Part shown: piece after piece, positions 23,798 through 33,881 of the stretch
Layout of the letters: every line of letters begins with the position of its first letter
How positions within the stretch are numbered: position 1 is the first letter of the stretch
NCBI GenBank assembly: GCA_017935675.1
Contig: JAGBHE010000083.1
Span: 1-64,000 of the forward strand
Length of the DNA stretch: 64,000 nucleotides
DNA from: Clostridia bacterium
GTDB taxonomy: Bacteria > Bacillota > Clostridia > UBA1381
Direction of reading: 5' to 3'
The notes under the pieces: generated by a model
Told to the model about the DNA's origin: nothing
The model's input: the letters and a program-made list of their open reading frames with translations, nothing else
The model's database searches: none
Made by a program: the position numbers and the translations under genes

Positions 23798-26251
23798 TCA
23801 GGAAATCAATTTTTTTATCCGTTCCTCCGCCTTAAGTCTATACTCTATTACTTCTTGTCTGCTGCTGTACGGCTTTTTTAAGAACTCATACATTTCCTCA
23901 AGGACCTTTTCAAGGGCTGATATTTTTTCGGCTTCCATTTCGCCGCGCCTTGCTATGCTTATTATATTTTCAAGAGTAAATATGCTTTTCTTATAGTACT
24001 GCGTGATAAACACAGGCTCCGGTACATTGGTCGTTTCGTGTATCATATTATAATATTTGTCAATCTGCGGACGAACCTTATCCGCTGCCGGTATTTTTTC
24101 AAGCAGTGCTTTATCACATCCGGCATTTTCTATTATCCTTGCCGCCTCAGGCGGATAATGCCCGGGAATAAAAAACCCGGTATTCCAAATATCGCTTTTT
24201 TCTCCCTGATTTGAATAGCTCGGAGCGGTAGTATAGTTATCGTATGCCTTTATGTATTTTGAGGTAGGAAGATGTATAAAAAAGGTAACATCAGTATTTT
24301 CAACGACATTCTCCGTAATTGTATATCCTTCCGTTCCCTCATCCATATATATTGTTCCCGGATAATTAGGCTGGTCATGGAAGTAGTTCCCTTTTATAAC
24401 CGAACCGGGCTGATTCCCGAGTGTGTATACCGCACCTCCGTCAAAGCATACATTTAAATGATCATATACCTCGTTATACGTAACCGAGTTCCGGCGGCAT
24501 GTAACCGAATCCGTATACATACTCCAGCCCCAGCCTAAGGATATACCGGAGTAAGGAACATCCCATATTGTATTATGTGTAATGTTTAAGCCCTCCGTAT
24601 AGTAGCCTGAAATTGCCGGAGCACCCCAATGATAAAGTCCTGTCCTTGTAATGGCATTGTTTGAAACCGTATTATCACGACACACCTCTTTAAACGGTAT
24701 ATACTCCATATCAGTATCTATAACACGCACCTCATTTATAAAAAAGTAATGCTGAATATCTCTTTTTACCCTTATATACCTATACTTTTTATGGCTTTCA
24801 AACTGAACAACAAGCACGGAACGGTAATCATATGCCTCTTTATCTCCTGCGGAAAAAAGTATGTCGTAATTATCCGGCTCATCCTCTGTTGATGCGGCAA
24901 TTGAAAAGCTGCGCCTTGAATCCCACTGATCCATATCCAGCCTTGATACAAGCTCTATTCTGTCAAAATCGGTATCACGTCCCAGGTCTACCTCCCACCA
25001 TTGATCAGGCATGTCTGTAAACCAGCCCACCGTAAGATCTCCGCTGTTTGCAAGCCGGGCTTCGTCCGTATTGTATTCCTCCGAAGCATATGAACGCTTA
25101 TTTCTCGCATGGTCATATCCGCACAGGGGCTGCTCTTCATAATTATGATGTAAAAGTCCCACAGTAAGTGCGCTGTCGCAGATATCATAAAACACATTGC
25201 CGTCTATACAGCTTTTATTTACGCCCTCATAAAATCCTATCGCCGCCGCCGCAAGCCCTGTAAACACATTATTTTTAAAGCAAATCCGCTCCGCAGCTGA
25301 TACACGTATATTGGCAGGAATAAATTTATTGTCAAAAATCCTGTTTGATTTATTGTCTGTAACGTTTATAGAATGTGCCTGCCCCGTTACAAGCCCGTAT
25401 TTTGCAGGTCTGTACCAGGCTGCATGCGTAAATGTTATTCCGGAAAAAGTAAGATTTTTGACCTTGTTTTTCAGATTGCTTCCGTATATGTGCAAAAGCT
25501 CCTCCAGCACCGGTACATAAACCTCAGCCTCCGCCATATCCTGCGCCGTATAATAATACAGATACTTCTCCTTGGAGTTGTAGTAAAAATCATTTTCCGT
25601 ATCCATCACCTCAAAGGCATTTTCAATAATAAACGGCGTATACTGCGCTATACGGTGATGTCCGCCGCGCGCTGCGGCAAAGCTCGGATGCGATGATAAT
25701 ATAATATTTCTTTTATCGTCATAAGGTATAATTTTATCTACATTCACCGTCATGCTTTTCCAGCCCCGGCAATAATGAAGCTGGATTTCATCGGCATTTT
25801 CCCAAAGCCCCACCTCGGAGGAATCCACAAGTATGCCGTCAACCTCCGTTTTAAGATTGGAAAAGTCATTATACCAGCCGCACGGGGTTATTCTTTTCTT
25901 GCCCGCCGCCCTGTTTGCTCTTTTCCCATTTACATAAAGCTCGCGCACCGTGCACGGCTCAGAAAGCCTTGCACGCCAAACCTTTTCCGAAACATGCTCC
26001 CAATTCTCCACCCTTTTCCCTCCGGATATAACGGGAACTTCATCCTTATATGCCATATATGACGTGCCGCTGTCACGCTCATCAAAGCAAAGCGGATTTT
26101 TAAGACAGTATATGCCGCCGCGCAGATAAACAACAGCACCTCCCTTTGATTTTCTTGCTTTCTCCTGCGCTTTTTCCGGTGTCAAAAACGGTCTGTTCTC
26201 TGAGCCGTCAAACAAATCGTTTCCCTTGGGTGATACATATATTTTATCCAT
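23798..26251 (-). CDS. Beta-helix carbohydrate-active enzyme with nested discoidin domain, no signal peptide
   Basis: 817 residues. The N-terminus starts directly with the beta-helix (IYVSPKGNDLFDGSENRPF; GAVVYLRGGIY), with ELYVNGKRANRAAG and EIQLHYCRGWKSM typical of GH141/GH120-type right-handed beta-helix proteins. At about 365-510 a discoidin (F5/8 type C-like) domain is inserted, after which helix coils resume (SNNAITRTGLYHWGAP; DGGAVYTLGNQPGSV). Start is the ATG at 26251, eight bases after the upstream gene's stop, whose last codons contain the ribosome binding site. Lack of a signal peptide implies a cytoplasmic enzyme acting on imported oligosaccharide. The exact GH family is not certain. 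Confidence 0.85.
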   Translation of the reverse strand: MDKIYVSPKGNDLFDGSENRPFLTPEKAQEKARKSKGGAVVYLRGGIYCLKNPLCFDERDSGTSYMAYKDEVPVISGGKRVENWEHVSEKVWRARLSEPCTVRELYVNGKRANRAAGKKRITPCGWYNDFSNLKTEVDGILVDSSEVGLWENADEIQLHYCRGWKSMTVNVDKIIPYDDKRNIILSSHPSFAAARGGHHRIAQYTPFIIENAFEVMDTENDFYYNSKEKYLYYYTAQDMAEAEVYVPVLEELLHIYGSNLKNKVKNLTFSGITFTHAAWYRPAKYGLVTGQAHSINVTDNKSNRIFDNKFIPANIRVSAAERICFKNNVFTGLAAAAIGFYEGVNKSCIDGNVFYDICDSALTVGLLHHNYEEQPLCGYDHARNKRSYASEEYNTDEARLANSGDLTVGWFTDMPDQWWEVDLGRDTDFDRIELVSRLDMDQWDSRRSFSIAASTEDEPDNYDILFSAGDKEAYDYRSVLVVQFESHKKYRYIRVKRDIQHYFFINEVRVIDTDMEYIPFKEVCRDNTVSNNAITRTGLYHWGAPAISGYYTEGLNITHNTIWDVPYSGISLGWGWSMYTDSVTCRRNSVTYNEVYDHLNVCFDGGAVYTLGNQPGSVIKGNYFHDQPNYPGTIYMDEGTEGYTITENVVENTDVTFFIHLPTSKYIKAYDNYTTAPSYSNQGEKSDIWNTGFFIPGHYPPEAARIIENAGCDKALLEKIPAADKVRPQIDKYYNMIHETTNVPEPVFITQYYKKSIFTLENIISIARRGEMEAEKISALEKVLEEMYEFLKKPYSSRQEVIEYRLKAEERIKKLIS

Positions 26252-26258
26252 TTTCAAA

Positions 26259-29200
26259 TCAATTCCTTTCCGAGCTTAAAAAATCCTTAACAGCAGTATC
26301 CAATTCAGCCTTTGCGCTGACAATTCTGTTTCTGTCTATGATGGCGCTTACGGGCGATATCCCGGCTTTTACTGCCGCATCAATCTCGGCTTTAATACTC
26401 ACATATTCCGACTGCGCCTTATCTATTGCAGCCTGCAAATCGGCAAAAGCCTGCTTGGAATAACCCAATTTGGAATTTTCCGCGGTATCATATATCGTAC
26501 GGGCTCCGCTGACTATATTTCTGAGGCAATATTGAGCAAGCTTTGCATCAGTCATTGAACCGCTCACCTCTCCAAGTACGTTATCCCATATTTCTTCTGC
26601 GGTATATTTGTGAGGTATTATCTTTATCCTGTCAAAAACACTTTTATATTCCTCTGCGGGTCCGGCTGCGTCGGCAATAGCCTTAGCCTCCGCAGGCATA
26701 TTCCCCGGCACAAAATATTTTGTATTTGTCACAAAGCAGTTTTCTCCGTAATTCTCCATTACACTCGTGGTTGAATAATTGCTGTCAAAAACAAGATTTT
26801 TCTTGTCGCGGCTGTATATGAAAAATGACAGCCATACATTTTCAAGCACATTCCCGCTGACGGTATAATCCGCCGAACCGTTATCGGGATAAACGGCACC
26901 GTAAACATTATTCTGGTTTTTAATATAATTTCCCGAAATTACGCTTCCCGGCTGCTGCGCAAGAGTATATATGCCGCCGCCGTCCATATTTACAAGCGTA
27001 AAATTATCTATAACATTGTTTCGTATTTTGTTATTCCTTGACGTTACCGAATCAGGATATGTTGTCCAGCCCCATCCGAGAGCTATACCGGTATAGGGTA
27101 CGTTATATATATAATTATGAGCTATATCCACGTTATCGGTATAATACGTCTGTATTCCCGGTGCACCGAAATTAAACTCTCCGATTGCCGTTATACAGTT
27201 ATTGTATATTCTGTTGTTTTTACAAACCTCTTTTTGAGGTACATGCTCCATAGAAAGATTTATAACGCGTATTTCCGCAAGAAACATATATTCATTAACG
27301 GTTTTTCTTACCCTTACATATCTGTATTTCCCGTTCTCATTAACATCTGCGCGCCAGGTTTCTTCTACTCCGAACCCTTCTGCGCCGCATAATGCAAGCC
27401 TTACTCCGCCGTCGGCAAATTCCGGATCATTTGATGCAATTACTTCAAAATACCGTTTTGTTGTAGGCTGATCATATCCGCTTCTCGCATCTATTTCTAT
27501 GCGGTCTATCTCATATTCCGCTCCGAGATCAACCTGCCACCAGGCATTTTTATAGCTTCCGTCTGCAGAGACCGAATGCCATCCGGTCTTTGCCGAGCCG
27601 TCTGCTGCATCGTACGGAGGATAGCTGTCTGAATCATTGCTCGCAGTACATACCTTATTAAAGGCAAGATTATACCCTTCATATTCAGGCTCCATATAAT
27701 TATCGCTCGGCAGACCGACAGTTACCGCGCTGTCACCTATACTGTAAAAGGCATTGCCTTCAATAAGATTATTTGAAGCCCCCTTATACAAGCCTACGCC
27801 CACTTTCGCAATGCCGGTAAAGCTTCCGTTTATGAATTCTATATTCTCAGCCGCACTGATCTGCACCGCTGCGTCCGTTATATTTACACCCAGCTCATCA
27901 AGCGCTGTTTTCTTTTTTTCCCCTGAAAACGACTGCGCCTGACCGCCGATATACCCGTTATCAACAGGATAATTCCATGCCGCATGCGCAAAGGTTATTC
28001 CGTCGAAGGTTATATTATGTACCTTTCGGTTTAAGTCGCTTCCCGCTATATCAACAAGCTGTTCAAGCACCGGGGCATATGCTTCCACTGCGGCGCTTCC
28101 GTCCGTCATATAATATATATACCCCTCCCTTTCATCATAATAATACTCTCCCGGCTCATCAAGATATTCAAACACATTTTCAAGATAAAATCTGCTGTCA
28201 CTTTGCACACTGTGAGCCCCTGCCGAGGTTGCTTTTACAAAATCATCACCTATGACAAACGCCGCTTTATTATCATCAACAGCAATAATATCCTTTACAT
28301 TGCATACTATAGACTTCCAGCCCCGTGCATAATGCAGCTGTATATCTTCGGGATTCCTCAGAGCCGCATACTGTATGTCGGCAAGCACTCCCTGCGGTAT
28401 CCCGTCATCGGTGCAGTAAAAACCCTTAGGAGTAACCTTATTGTCAGCAGCTGCACGCACAGCCTTTACTCCGTTTACATAAAGCTCATGCAGCCTGCTT
28501 TCTCCGCTGTAGGGTACTCTGTAAAGATTTCCGTATACCTGCTCCCAGCCATCCACACGTCTGCCGCCCGATACGGTAACATCGCCTGCGGCTCTGTAAT
28601 TAACCCTGTATCCGTTTTCTCCGCTGTCGGTATCGTTAAATCGCCATACCTCCTGAAGTTCATAAACTCCCGGCTCAATATTAACGTTTATATCACGCTG
28701 CATATCGGAATTAATTTCCCTTACTGCCCTTTGCGCCTGCTCAAGGGTCCTGAAAGGATGAACGGCTGTTCCGTTTCCCGAATCTGACCCGTCCGCAGAA
28801 ACGTATATATCATATCTTGTTTTCTCTGTTAGCTGTAATGCAGGGCTCATCGGTCTAATGGCTCCATCTGTTGTTTCCCACAAAAAAGCCTTAAACTCTC
28901 TGCCCGGGCAAAGCTGCTCCGGAACGGGAAGACTTGCGCTTACAGCTGCCCTTCCGCCCTTGCCGACAGTTTTCTCCGTAAATGCTATATTTTTCAGCTG
29001 TCCGTTTTCATAAACAGCAGCCGCAACAGCAGCCGTGCGGGCCGTATCGCTCATGTTTACAAGCTTGGCGGCGGCACCGGCAGTGCTGACGTCAAGAATA
29101 TTTGAAAAAGTATTCCCGTTTTCATCCTCGAAATCAAAATCCATGCAGGAAAACTCATTAAGAGAACCCAGCGAAAGCTCACCGTATACCGGCACGTTTT

Positions 29201-30455
29201 TAAGATTTGTTACATTCTCTGCCGTTAAACGGTACGGTGATGATTTTTCCGCATCCGAAATATCTATAGAATACGTATACCCATCTGCAGCCGCTCCGTT
29301 ACACGCAAGTATTTCACCTGTATTATCGTTTATAAGCCGTATCCCAGAAAACGTATCGGTATTCATTTCATCGCTGAATTCTACCGTAAGGGTATTGCCT
29401 TTTATTACCGCACTGTTTATAACCGGGTTCACCTCATAAACCTTAAATTCAGCCAATTGCGAATGCTCCGTATTCAGCTTTTTATATGTAATATATCTGT
29501 AAGCGGTTTCGTCATTAACCGACGCTGCATATTTGCCGCCGGCAGGATACGGATTGTAATCAAAATCCGGCTTTTCAACCGCCGGGTTTTTTAAATATGC
29601 AAGCTTGGTATATCCGTATTCCGAAAGCTCCGCAGCATCTAAGTTATCCGCATCGCTTATACCGGTAATATCGTTAGTACCGTAAAGTGCGAAATAATTT
29701 CTTGCCCCCGGCTCATCTCCGTTATTTCTCCTTGCATAAAGCTCCATATATCCTATATTGTGCGCCCCGCCCATATCAAGCCGAACAAAATCCCGGTCAC
29801 CTCCGTAATTTCCAACCCATGCGGTATTAAGATTCCCGTCTGCCGCCATATCGGACACATATGAAAAATCATTGTTCCATACGGTTCCTGCCGCTGTATT
29901 TTCAGGTTTTACCTCCGTAACGGTCTGCATTGCATACACACGCAGCTCACTGAATCCCATCATATGCCCGGAATATAGCCTTACGTATCTGTAAGCGCTG
30001 TCCGCCGAACCGCTGAATGTCATATTTGCCTTTCCCAATACCGGCAATTTCTCTCCGTCCGCCGAGCTGCATGTATCAAGCACTTCAAATTCTGAAAAAT
30101 CCGCTGTGTTTGACGCCTGTATCTCAAAATCCGACAGCCATACAGCGTCTGCTGTGTTTGAACGGGCAGCCACATCAATATGGCTTATTTTATATCTTCT
30201 CTGCAAATCCACAGTCACCCATTGCATAAAGTTTCCGTAGCTTAAAACCAGGTCAGTATTATTATGGTCGTCAACAAGATTTACCGGGTCTCCGTAAACA
30301 GGTCCGGCAGAGACTGAAACGGGCTTAAACATTGCAACATTTACAAGCTCTGTCTTTGTTTCCCCGTATGCTTCTGCAAAACTCAATTTATACGGCAAAA
30401 CCTGCACACAAAGTACTGCTGCAAGAAATATTCTAATAAGCTTACTTTTTATCAT
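26259..30455 (-). CDS. Secreted multidomain beta-helix protein with three discoidin-like domains
   Basis: 1398 residues from the ATG at 30455 (GGAGG, six-base spacing). Signal peptide (KLIRIFLAAVLCVQVLPYKLSFAEA); discoidin-like domain (about 30-160; WVTVDLQRRYKISHIDV); a second one (to about 310; FVRLDMGGAHNIGYMEL); an Ig/SbsA-like segment (VTVEFSDEMNTDTF); then the beta-helix from about 552 (IYVSADGSDSGNG) interrupted at 910-1070 by a nested discoidin domain (WWQVDLGAEYEIDRIEI); C-terminal helical FIVAR-like repeats. It is an extracellular glycan-binding and probably glycan-cleaving protein, paralogous to its two beta-helix neighbours. Confidence 0.85.
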   Translation of the reverse strand: MIKSKLIRIFLAAVLCVQVLPYKLSFAEAYGETKTELVNVAMFKPVSVSAGPVYGDPVNLVDDHNNTDLVLSYGNFMQWVTVDLQRRYKISHIDVAARSNTADAVWLSDFEIQASNTADFSEFEVLDTCSSADGEKLPVLGKANMTFSGSADSAYRYVRLYSGHMMGFSELRVYAMQTVTEVKPENTAAGTVWNNDFSYVSDMAADGNLNTAWVGNYGGDRDFVRLDMGGAHNIGYMELYARRNNGDEPGARNYFALYGTNDITGISDADNLDAAELSEYGYTKLAYLKNPAVEKPDFDYNPYPAGGKYAASVNDETAYRYITYKKLNTEHSQLAEFKVYEVNPVINSAVIKGNTLTVEFSDEMNTDTFSGIRLINDNTGEILACNGAAADGYTYSIDISDAEKSSPYRLTAENVTNLKNVPVYGELSLGSLNEFSCMDFDFEDENGNTFSNILDVSTAGAAAKLVNMSDTARTAAVAAAVYENGQLKNIAFTEKTVGKGGRAAVSASLPVPEQLCPGREFKAFLWETTDGAIRPMSPALQLTEKTRYDIYVSADGSDSGNGTAVHPFRTLEQAQRAVREINSDMQRDINVNIEPGVYELQEVWRFNDTDSGENGYRVNYRAAGDVTVSGGRRVDGWEQVYGNLYRVPYSGESRLHELYVNGVKAVRAAADNKVTPKGFYCTDDGIPQGVLADIQYAALRNPEDIQLHYARGWKSIVCNVKDIIAVDDNKAAFVIGDDFVKATSAGAHSVQSDSRFYLENVFEYLDEPGEYYYDEREGYIYYMTDGSAAVEAYAPVLEQLVDIAGSDLNRKVHNITFDGITFAHAAWNYPVDNGYIGGQAQSFSGEKKKTALDELGVNITDAAVQISAAENIEFINGSFTGIAKVGVGLYKGASNNLIEGNAFYSIGDSAVTVGLPSDNYMEPEYEGYNLAFNKVCTASNDSDSYPPYDAADGSAKTGWHSVSADGSYKNAWWQVDLGAEYEIDRIEIDARSGYDQPTTKRYFEVIASNDPEFADGGVRLALCGAEGFGVEETWRADVNENGKYRYVRVRKTVNEYMFLAEIRVINLSMEHVPQKEVCKNNRIYNNCITAIGEFNFGAPGIQTYYTDNVDIAHNYIYNVPYTGIALGWGWTTYPDSVTSRNNKIRNNVIDNFTLVNMDGGGIYTLAQQPGSVISGNYIKNQNNVYGAVYPDNGSADYTVSGNVLENVWLSFFIYSRDKKNLVFDSNYSTTSVMENYGENCFVTNTKYFVPGNMPAEAKAIADAAGPAEEYKSVFDRIKIIPHKYTAEEIWDNVLGEVSGSMTDAKLAQYCLRNIVSGARTIYDTAENSKLGYSKQAFADLQAAIDKAQSEYVSIKAEIDAAVKAGISPVSAIIDRNRIVSAKAELDTAVKDFLSSERN

Positions 30456-30485
30456 AATCATCCTCCGTAACACCTAAATGCCGTT

Positions 30486-32183
30486 TTAGTACAATCTCTT
30501 TTTCAATTCATCCCTGTTCATATTAATTACATTTATCGTAACAACAGTACCCTTTCCGGGCTCACTCTGTATATTAAGCCCGCATTCGGAGCCGTAATAC
30601 GTTTTTATGCGTTTAACAGTATTCCTTATACCGTATCCGCCCTTTTTTTTCGGAATCCTGTCAAGATCAAGAGCTTTCCGTATATCCTCCTCACTCATTC
30701 CATAGCCGTTATCCTCAACGGTAAATATTATATTTTGTTCCGATTTTTTAATTGTTATTTTTATTATACTCTCGTCAGCGTCATCCTTTTCCACCAAGCC
30801 GTGCAGTATAGCATTTTCCACTATAGGCTGAAGAATAAGCTTAATGGTCGGGCATTCCAAAACCTCATCATCTATGTCCTTTATAACCCTGTATGAATTT
30901 TCATAAGAAAATTCATTTATTTTTATATATCGTTCTACGAGCTCAAGCTCCTCCCTTACGGTTATAACATGATTCCCTCCGGCTAAAACAGAACGGTAAT
31001 AGTTAGTCATATTATCTATCATTTCAGCTATACCCGACTGTCCCAGCCTGAGCATTTGCCATTTAATCACGCTTAAGGAGTTATACAGCAAATGAGGGTT
31101 GATTCCCGATTGCAAAAGCTCAAGCTCCATCGCCTTTTTTGTCCTGATCATTTCTGCCATATCCGAATACATTTTTCTCTTCTCCGCAAGCAAATCATTA
31201 AACCGATGCTTTATAATTGCAATATCCGGATCGCCCGACGCATCTGACAGATATTCGGCAGAACCCATATCATCATCATTCTGCAAATGTCCTATAAAAT
31301 TGTTCAAATCCTTTGTAACCATAGATACCATTGTCTTGTATATAAAAAAAAGAACAGCCACGAGTACGGAAAAGCCCAAGAAATAAAAAACAAGATACAG
31401 GTTATAGCTTTTAAATACCGAACCGGTATTTATCATACATGACACTATGCTTCCGTCCCGCAGCTTTGACGAGTGTACTATATCGTACTCAGACTTTATA
31501 TCGTCGGAGTTTGAATAGAAAACCGTTCCGTCTGCTCCGGTATAAAGCATCACTTCACCGTCCGCGGCTGCAATGTTGCGCAAAGGATATGTAAGCTCCT
31601 TTAAATATATTCTTGTTTCAAAAAAACCGAGAAGCTCCTCATAGTTGTTTATTCTTCTGAAAAAGGAGATATAACCCGCCTCATCTTTAGTATCCTTTAC
31701 ATGGCTGTAATCCCATACAAGCTCAGAATTCAAAGCGGAATTCAGCTGATTCCAAACCCGTGTTTTTTCCTTAAGCCTGTCAATAGAATTCACATACTTT
31801 CCCATAGGCAAGCTGTCGTTAACCGGATATATAATGCATACATTGTCCTGTAATCCAAAGCCCGACATAAATACGCCAAGCTCACTGTAATACTCCATAA
31901 CGCGCGCTATATCGTTTCTGTAATCCGCTTTCAGCCCATTTATAATAAAGGAACTCATTGTTATATTTTCACTTTTTAAAATATTTTCATCAATTATTTT
32001 GTCTATCAGGCTCACGGCGCCGATAAGCCTCTTTTCAGCTCCCGCATTATATTCCTTCCGCTCTCCGTCCCTGAGACTTACTATACCGAAAACAAATATG
32101 AATATAACGGGTATAACTGTACATATAAAAAATAAAGTAGTAAGCTTTCTTTGTATGCTGAGTGATTTGTAAAACTGCTTCAT
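30486..32183 (-). CDS. YesM/LytS-type sensor histidine kinase
   Basis: 565 residues: membrane span near the N-terminus (LTTLFFICTVIPVIFIFVFG), a long extracytoplasmic sensor region (about 45-270), a second span (YLVFYFLGFSVLVAVLFFI), a linker, the His_kinase box (SGINPHLLYNSLSVIKW) and an ATPase domain (QPIVENAILHGLVE, VEDNGYGMSEED, KGGYGIRNTVKRI). Start is the ATG at 32183 after GGAGGGAGC, 25 bases behind the regulator. It likely senses a glycan-derived signal and phosphorylates the preceding regulator. Confidence 0.92.
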   Translation of the reverse strand: MKQFYKSLSIQRKLTTLFFICTVIPVIFIFVFGIVSLRDGERKEYNAGAEKRLIGAVSLIDKIIDENILKSENITMSSFIINGLKADYRNDIARVMEYYSELGVFMSGFGLQDNVCIIYPVNDSLPMGKYVNSIDRLKEKTRVWNQLNSALNSELVWDYSHVKDTKDEAGYISFFRRINNYEELLGFFETRIYLKELTYPLRNIAAADGEVMLYTGADGTVFYSNSDDIKSEYDIVHSSKLRDGSIVSCMINTGSVFKSYNLYLVFYFLGFSVLVAVLFFIYKTMVSMVTKDLNNFIGHLQNDDDMGSAEYLSDASGDPDIAIIKHRFNDLLAEKRKMYSDMAEMIRTKKAMELELLQSGINPHLLYNSLSVIKWQMLRLGQSGIAEMIDNMTNYYRSVLAGGNHVITVREELELVERYIKINEFSYENSYRVIKDIDDEVLECPTIKLILQPIVENAILHGLVEKDDADESIIKITIKKSEQNIIFTVEDNGYGMSEEDIRKALDLDRIPKKKGGYGIRNTVKRIKTYYGSECGLNIQSEPGKGTVVTINVINMNRDELKKRLY

Positions 32184-32208
32184 CTGAAGCTCCCTCCTAT
32201 GCAAATTC

Positions 32209-33807
32209 CTACTTCTGTTTCTCGGCTCTGTAAAGCTTCGGACTTTTTCCTGTATATTCACGAAACAAGCTGGCAAAATATGTTTTACTCATATATCCTA
32301 CTCTTTCGGATATTTCGTATATCTTCATATCGGTATTTTTCAGCATTTCCTTCGCCTTTTCCATGCGTATCCGCACAAGATATTCAAATATGGTAACCCC
32401 TTCATACTGCTTAAAAATATGATTTGCATAGCTTTGGCTTGTATACGTTCTGTCCGATATCTGATTTACATTTTCTATGCTTCCGTATTCCTCGTTAATG
32501 ATTTTCTTAATGCTGTTTACAAGCATAATATATTTCCCGCTGTTTTCATTTTTTTCATTAAGATAATCATATGCAAATTTAAATATATTCACAACCCATT
32601 GCCCTATATCAAGTATTGTATTGTATTTTGAAAGCTTGTTCCACACCATGGTATCATCACCAAACACATTTGTAAAGCTCTCGTTTCTGTCCAAAAGAAT
32701 AAGCTGCAGAATGCTTATAAGTGTATACGTAAACGCCTTTAAAGAGTTTTTATTATACGTATTTTTTTCATAATATTTATTTAAAAAGCTCTGCATTATT
32801 TTAAAATCATTATTTGAAAACATATCTGTAATCTCGGCCTTAAGCTTAACAATATCATAATCAAGCATACGGTCGGCATTTTCACTTTTCTCCGCCAATA
32901 CTATATTGTTTCCCATGCTGTATATATTGGTTTTAAGAGTATATTCCGCACTGTTATACAGCTCGGGCGCTTTTTCTATCTTATCCGATATACCTCCGGC
33001 GCACATTAAGCATTCGTATCCAAGCTTATTGTTTATATAATCCTTTGATACATTTAAATAATCAAAAAGCTGCTCTATCCCCTCCTGCTCATTTTCGGCA
33101 TCATCAAGGTATACCATTGAAACAATACTTGTTCTGCTCTGCAAAAAAGAACAAACGCGTATACTGTCCGGAATATTTTCCATCATGTATTTTTTTATAT
33201 CGTAAAGAGCCATGCAGTTTACTCCCATATCATTGCCGACAGAATCATTGATATGTATAACAACTACCGAATACATGTTTTTTATGCTCATGCTCAGCTT
33301 CTCAAGCTGTGAAGCATATGAGCTGCTTAAATTTCCGTAAACGATATCCTGTGTTACAAGCTCGCGTACATACGGCATATTTTCTTCCACCTGCCGCCTT
33401 AAATTAAGCATTGTCTCGTTCAGCTCATGCTCGCTTTTCTTGATTTTAAGAATCTTTTTTACAGTCTCGGTAAGCTTATCAAGGTTTATGGGCTTTAATA
33501 AATATCCGTATGCATTATAATCCATAGCAGAACGTATATATTCCACATCATCATAGCAGCTCATAAATATGAATTTTGTCTTCGGCAGATCCTCAAGTAC
33601 CTTCTTTGCCATTTCAAGCCCGTCCATAACAGGCATAGATATATCTGTAAGTATAAGAGAAGGGCAAAACTCCAGGGCCTTTTTGTACCCGTCCATACCG
33701 TTTTTTGCAAGAACTATTTCCGTTATCCCCATACCCTGCCAATTTACAAGCTCTGCCAAGCCTTTTCTGTCGCTTACATTATCATCAACTATAAGCAGCT
33801 TATACAT
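32209..33807 (-). CDS. YesN-type response regulator with AraC DNA-binding domain
   Basis: 532 residues: receiver domain (LLIVDDNVSDRKGLAEL, phosphoacceptor in LILTDISMPVMDG, lysine in YGYLLKPINLDKL), a central region of unknown fold, and two C-terminal helix-turn-helix motifs of the AraC family (YTSQSYANHIFKQYEGV; ISERVGYMSKTYFASLFREY). With the kinase it forms the control unit of the glycan locus, as the yes genes do for rhamnogalacturonan use in B. subtilis. Targets are inferred from position. Confidence 0.93.
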   Translation of the reverse strand: MYKLLIVDDNVSDRKGLAELVNWQGMGITEIVLAKNGMDGYKKALEFCPSLILTDISMPVMDGLEMAKKVLEDLPKTKFIFMSCYDDVEYIRSAMDYNAYGYLLKPINLDKLTETVKKILKIKKSEHELNETMLNLRRQVEENMPYVRELVTQDIVYGNLSSSYASQLEKLSMSIKNMYSVVVIHINDSVGNDMGVNCMALYDIKKYMMENIPDSIRVCSFLQSRTSIVSMVYLDDAENEQEGIEQLFDYLNVSKDYINNKLGYECLMCAGGISDKIEKAPELYNSAEYTLKTNIYSMGNNIVLAEKSENADRMLDYDIVKLKAEITDMFSNNDFKIMQSFLNKYYEKNTYNKNSLKAFTYTLISILQLILLDRNESFTNVFGDDTMVWNKLSKYNTILDIGQWVVNIFKFAYDYLNEKNENSGKYIMLVNSIKKIINEEYGSIENVNQISDRTYTSQSYANHIFKQYEGVTIFEYLVRIRMEKAKEMLKNTDMKIYEISERVGYMSKTYFASLFREYTGKSPKLYRAEKQK

Positions 33808-33831
33808 GATGCGTCACTCCTGTCTTTCAAT

Positions 33832-33872
33832 AATATGTTCCCCCTGCCCTCCAGCGGGACAGGGGACATATT
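33832..33872. terminator. Strong intercistronic hairpin
   Basis: AATATGT..CCCCTG pairs with CAGGGGACATATT with a small bulge, between the SLH protein gene and the yesN-type regulator. No T run follows on the minus strand, so it may lower read-through into the regulator or protect an mRNA end. Confidence 0.6.
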
Positions 33873-33881
33873 AATTGAGCT

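Noticed and set aside
28203..28787. 194-codon open frame opposite the 1398-residue beta-helix gene
   Set aside because: Composition is that of a reverse-strand shadow and the minus-strand gene is clearly real.
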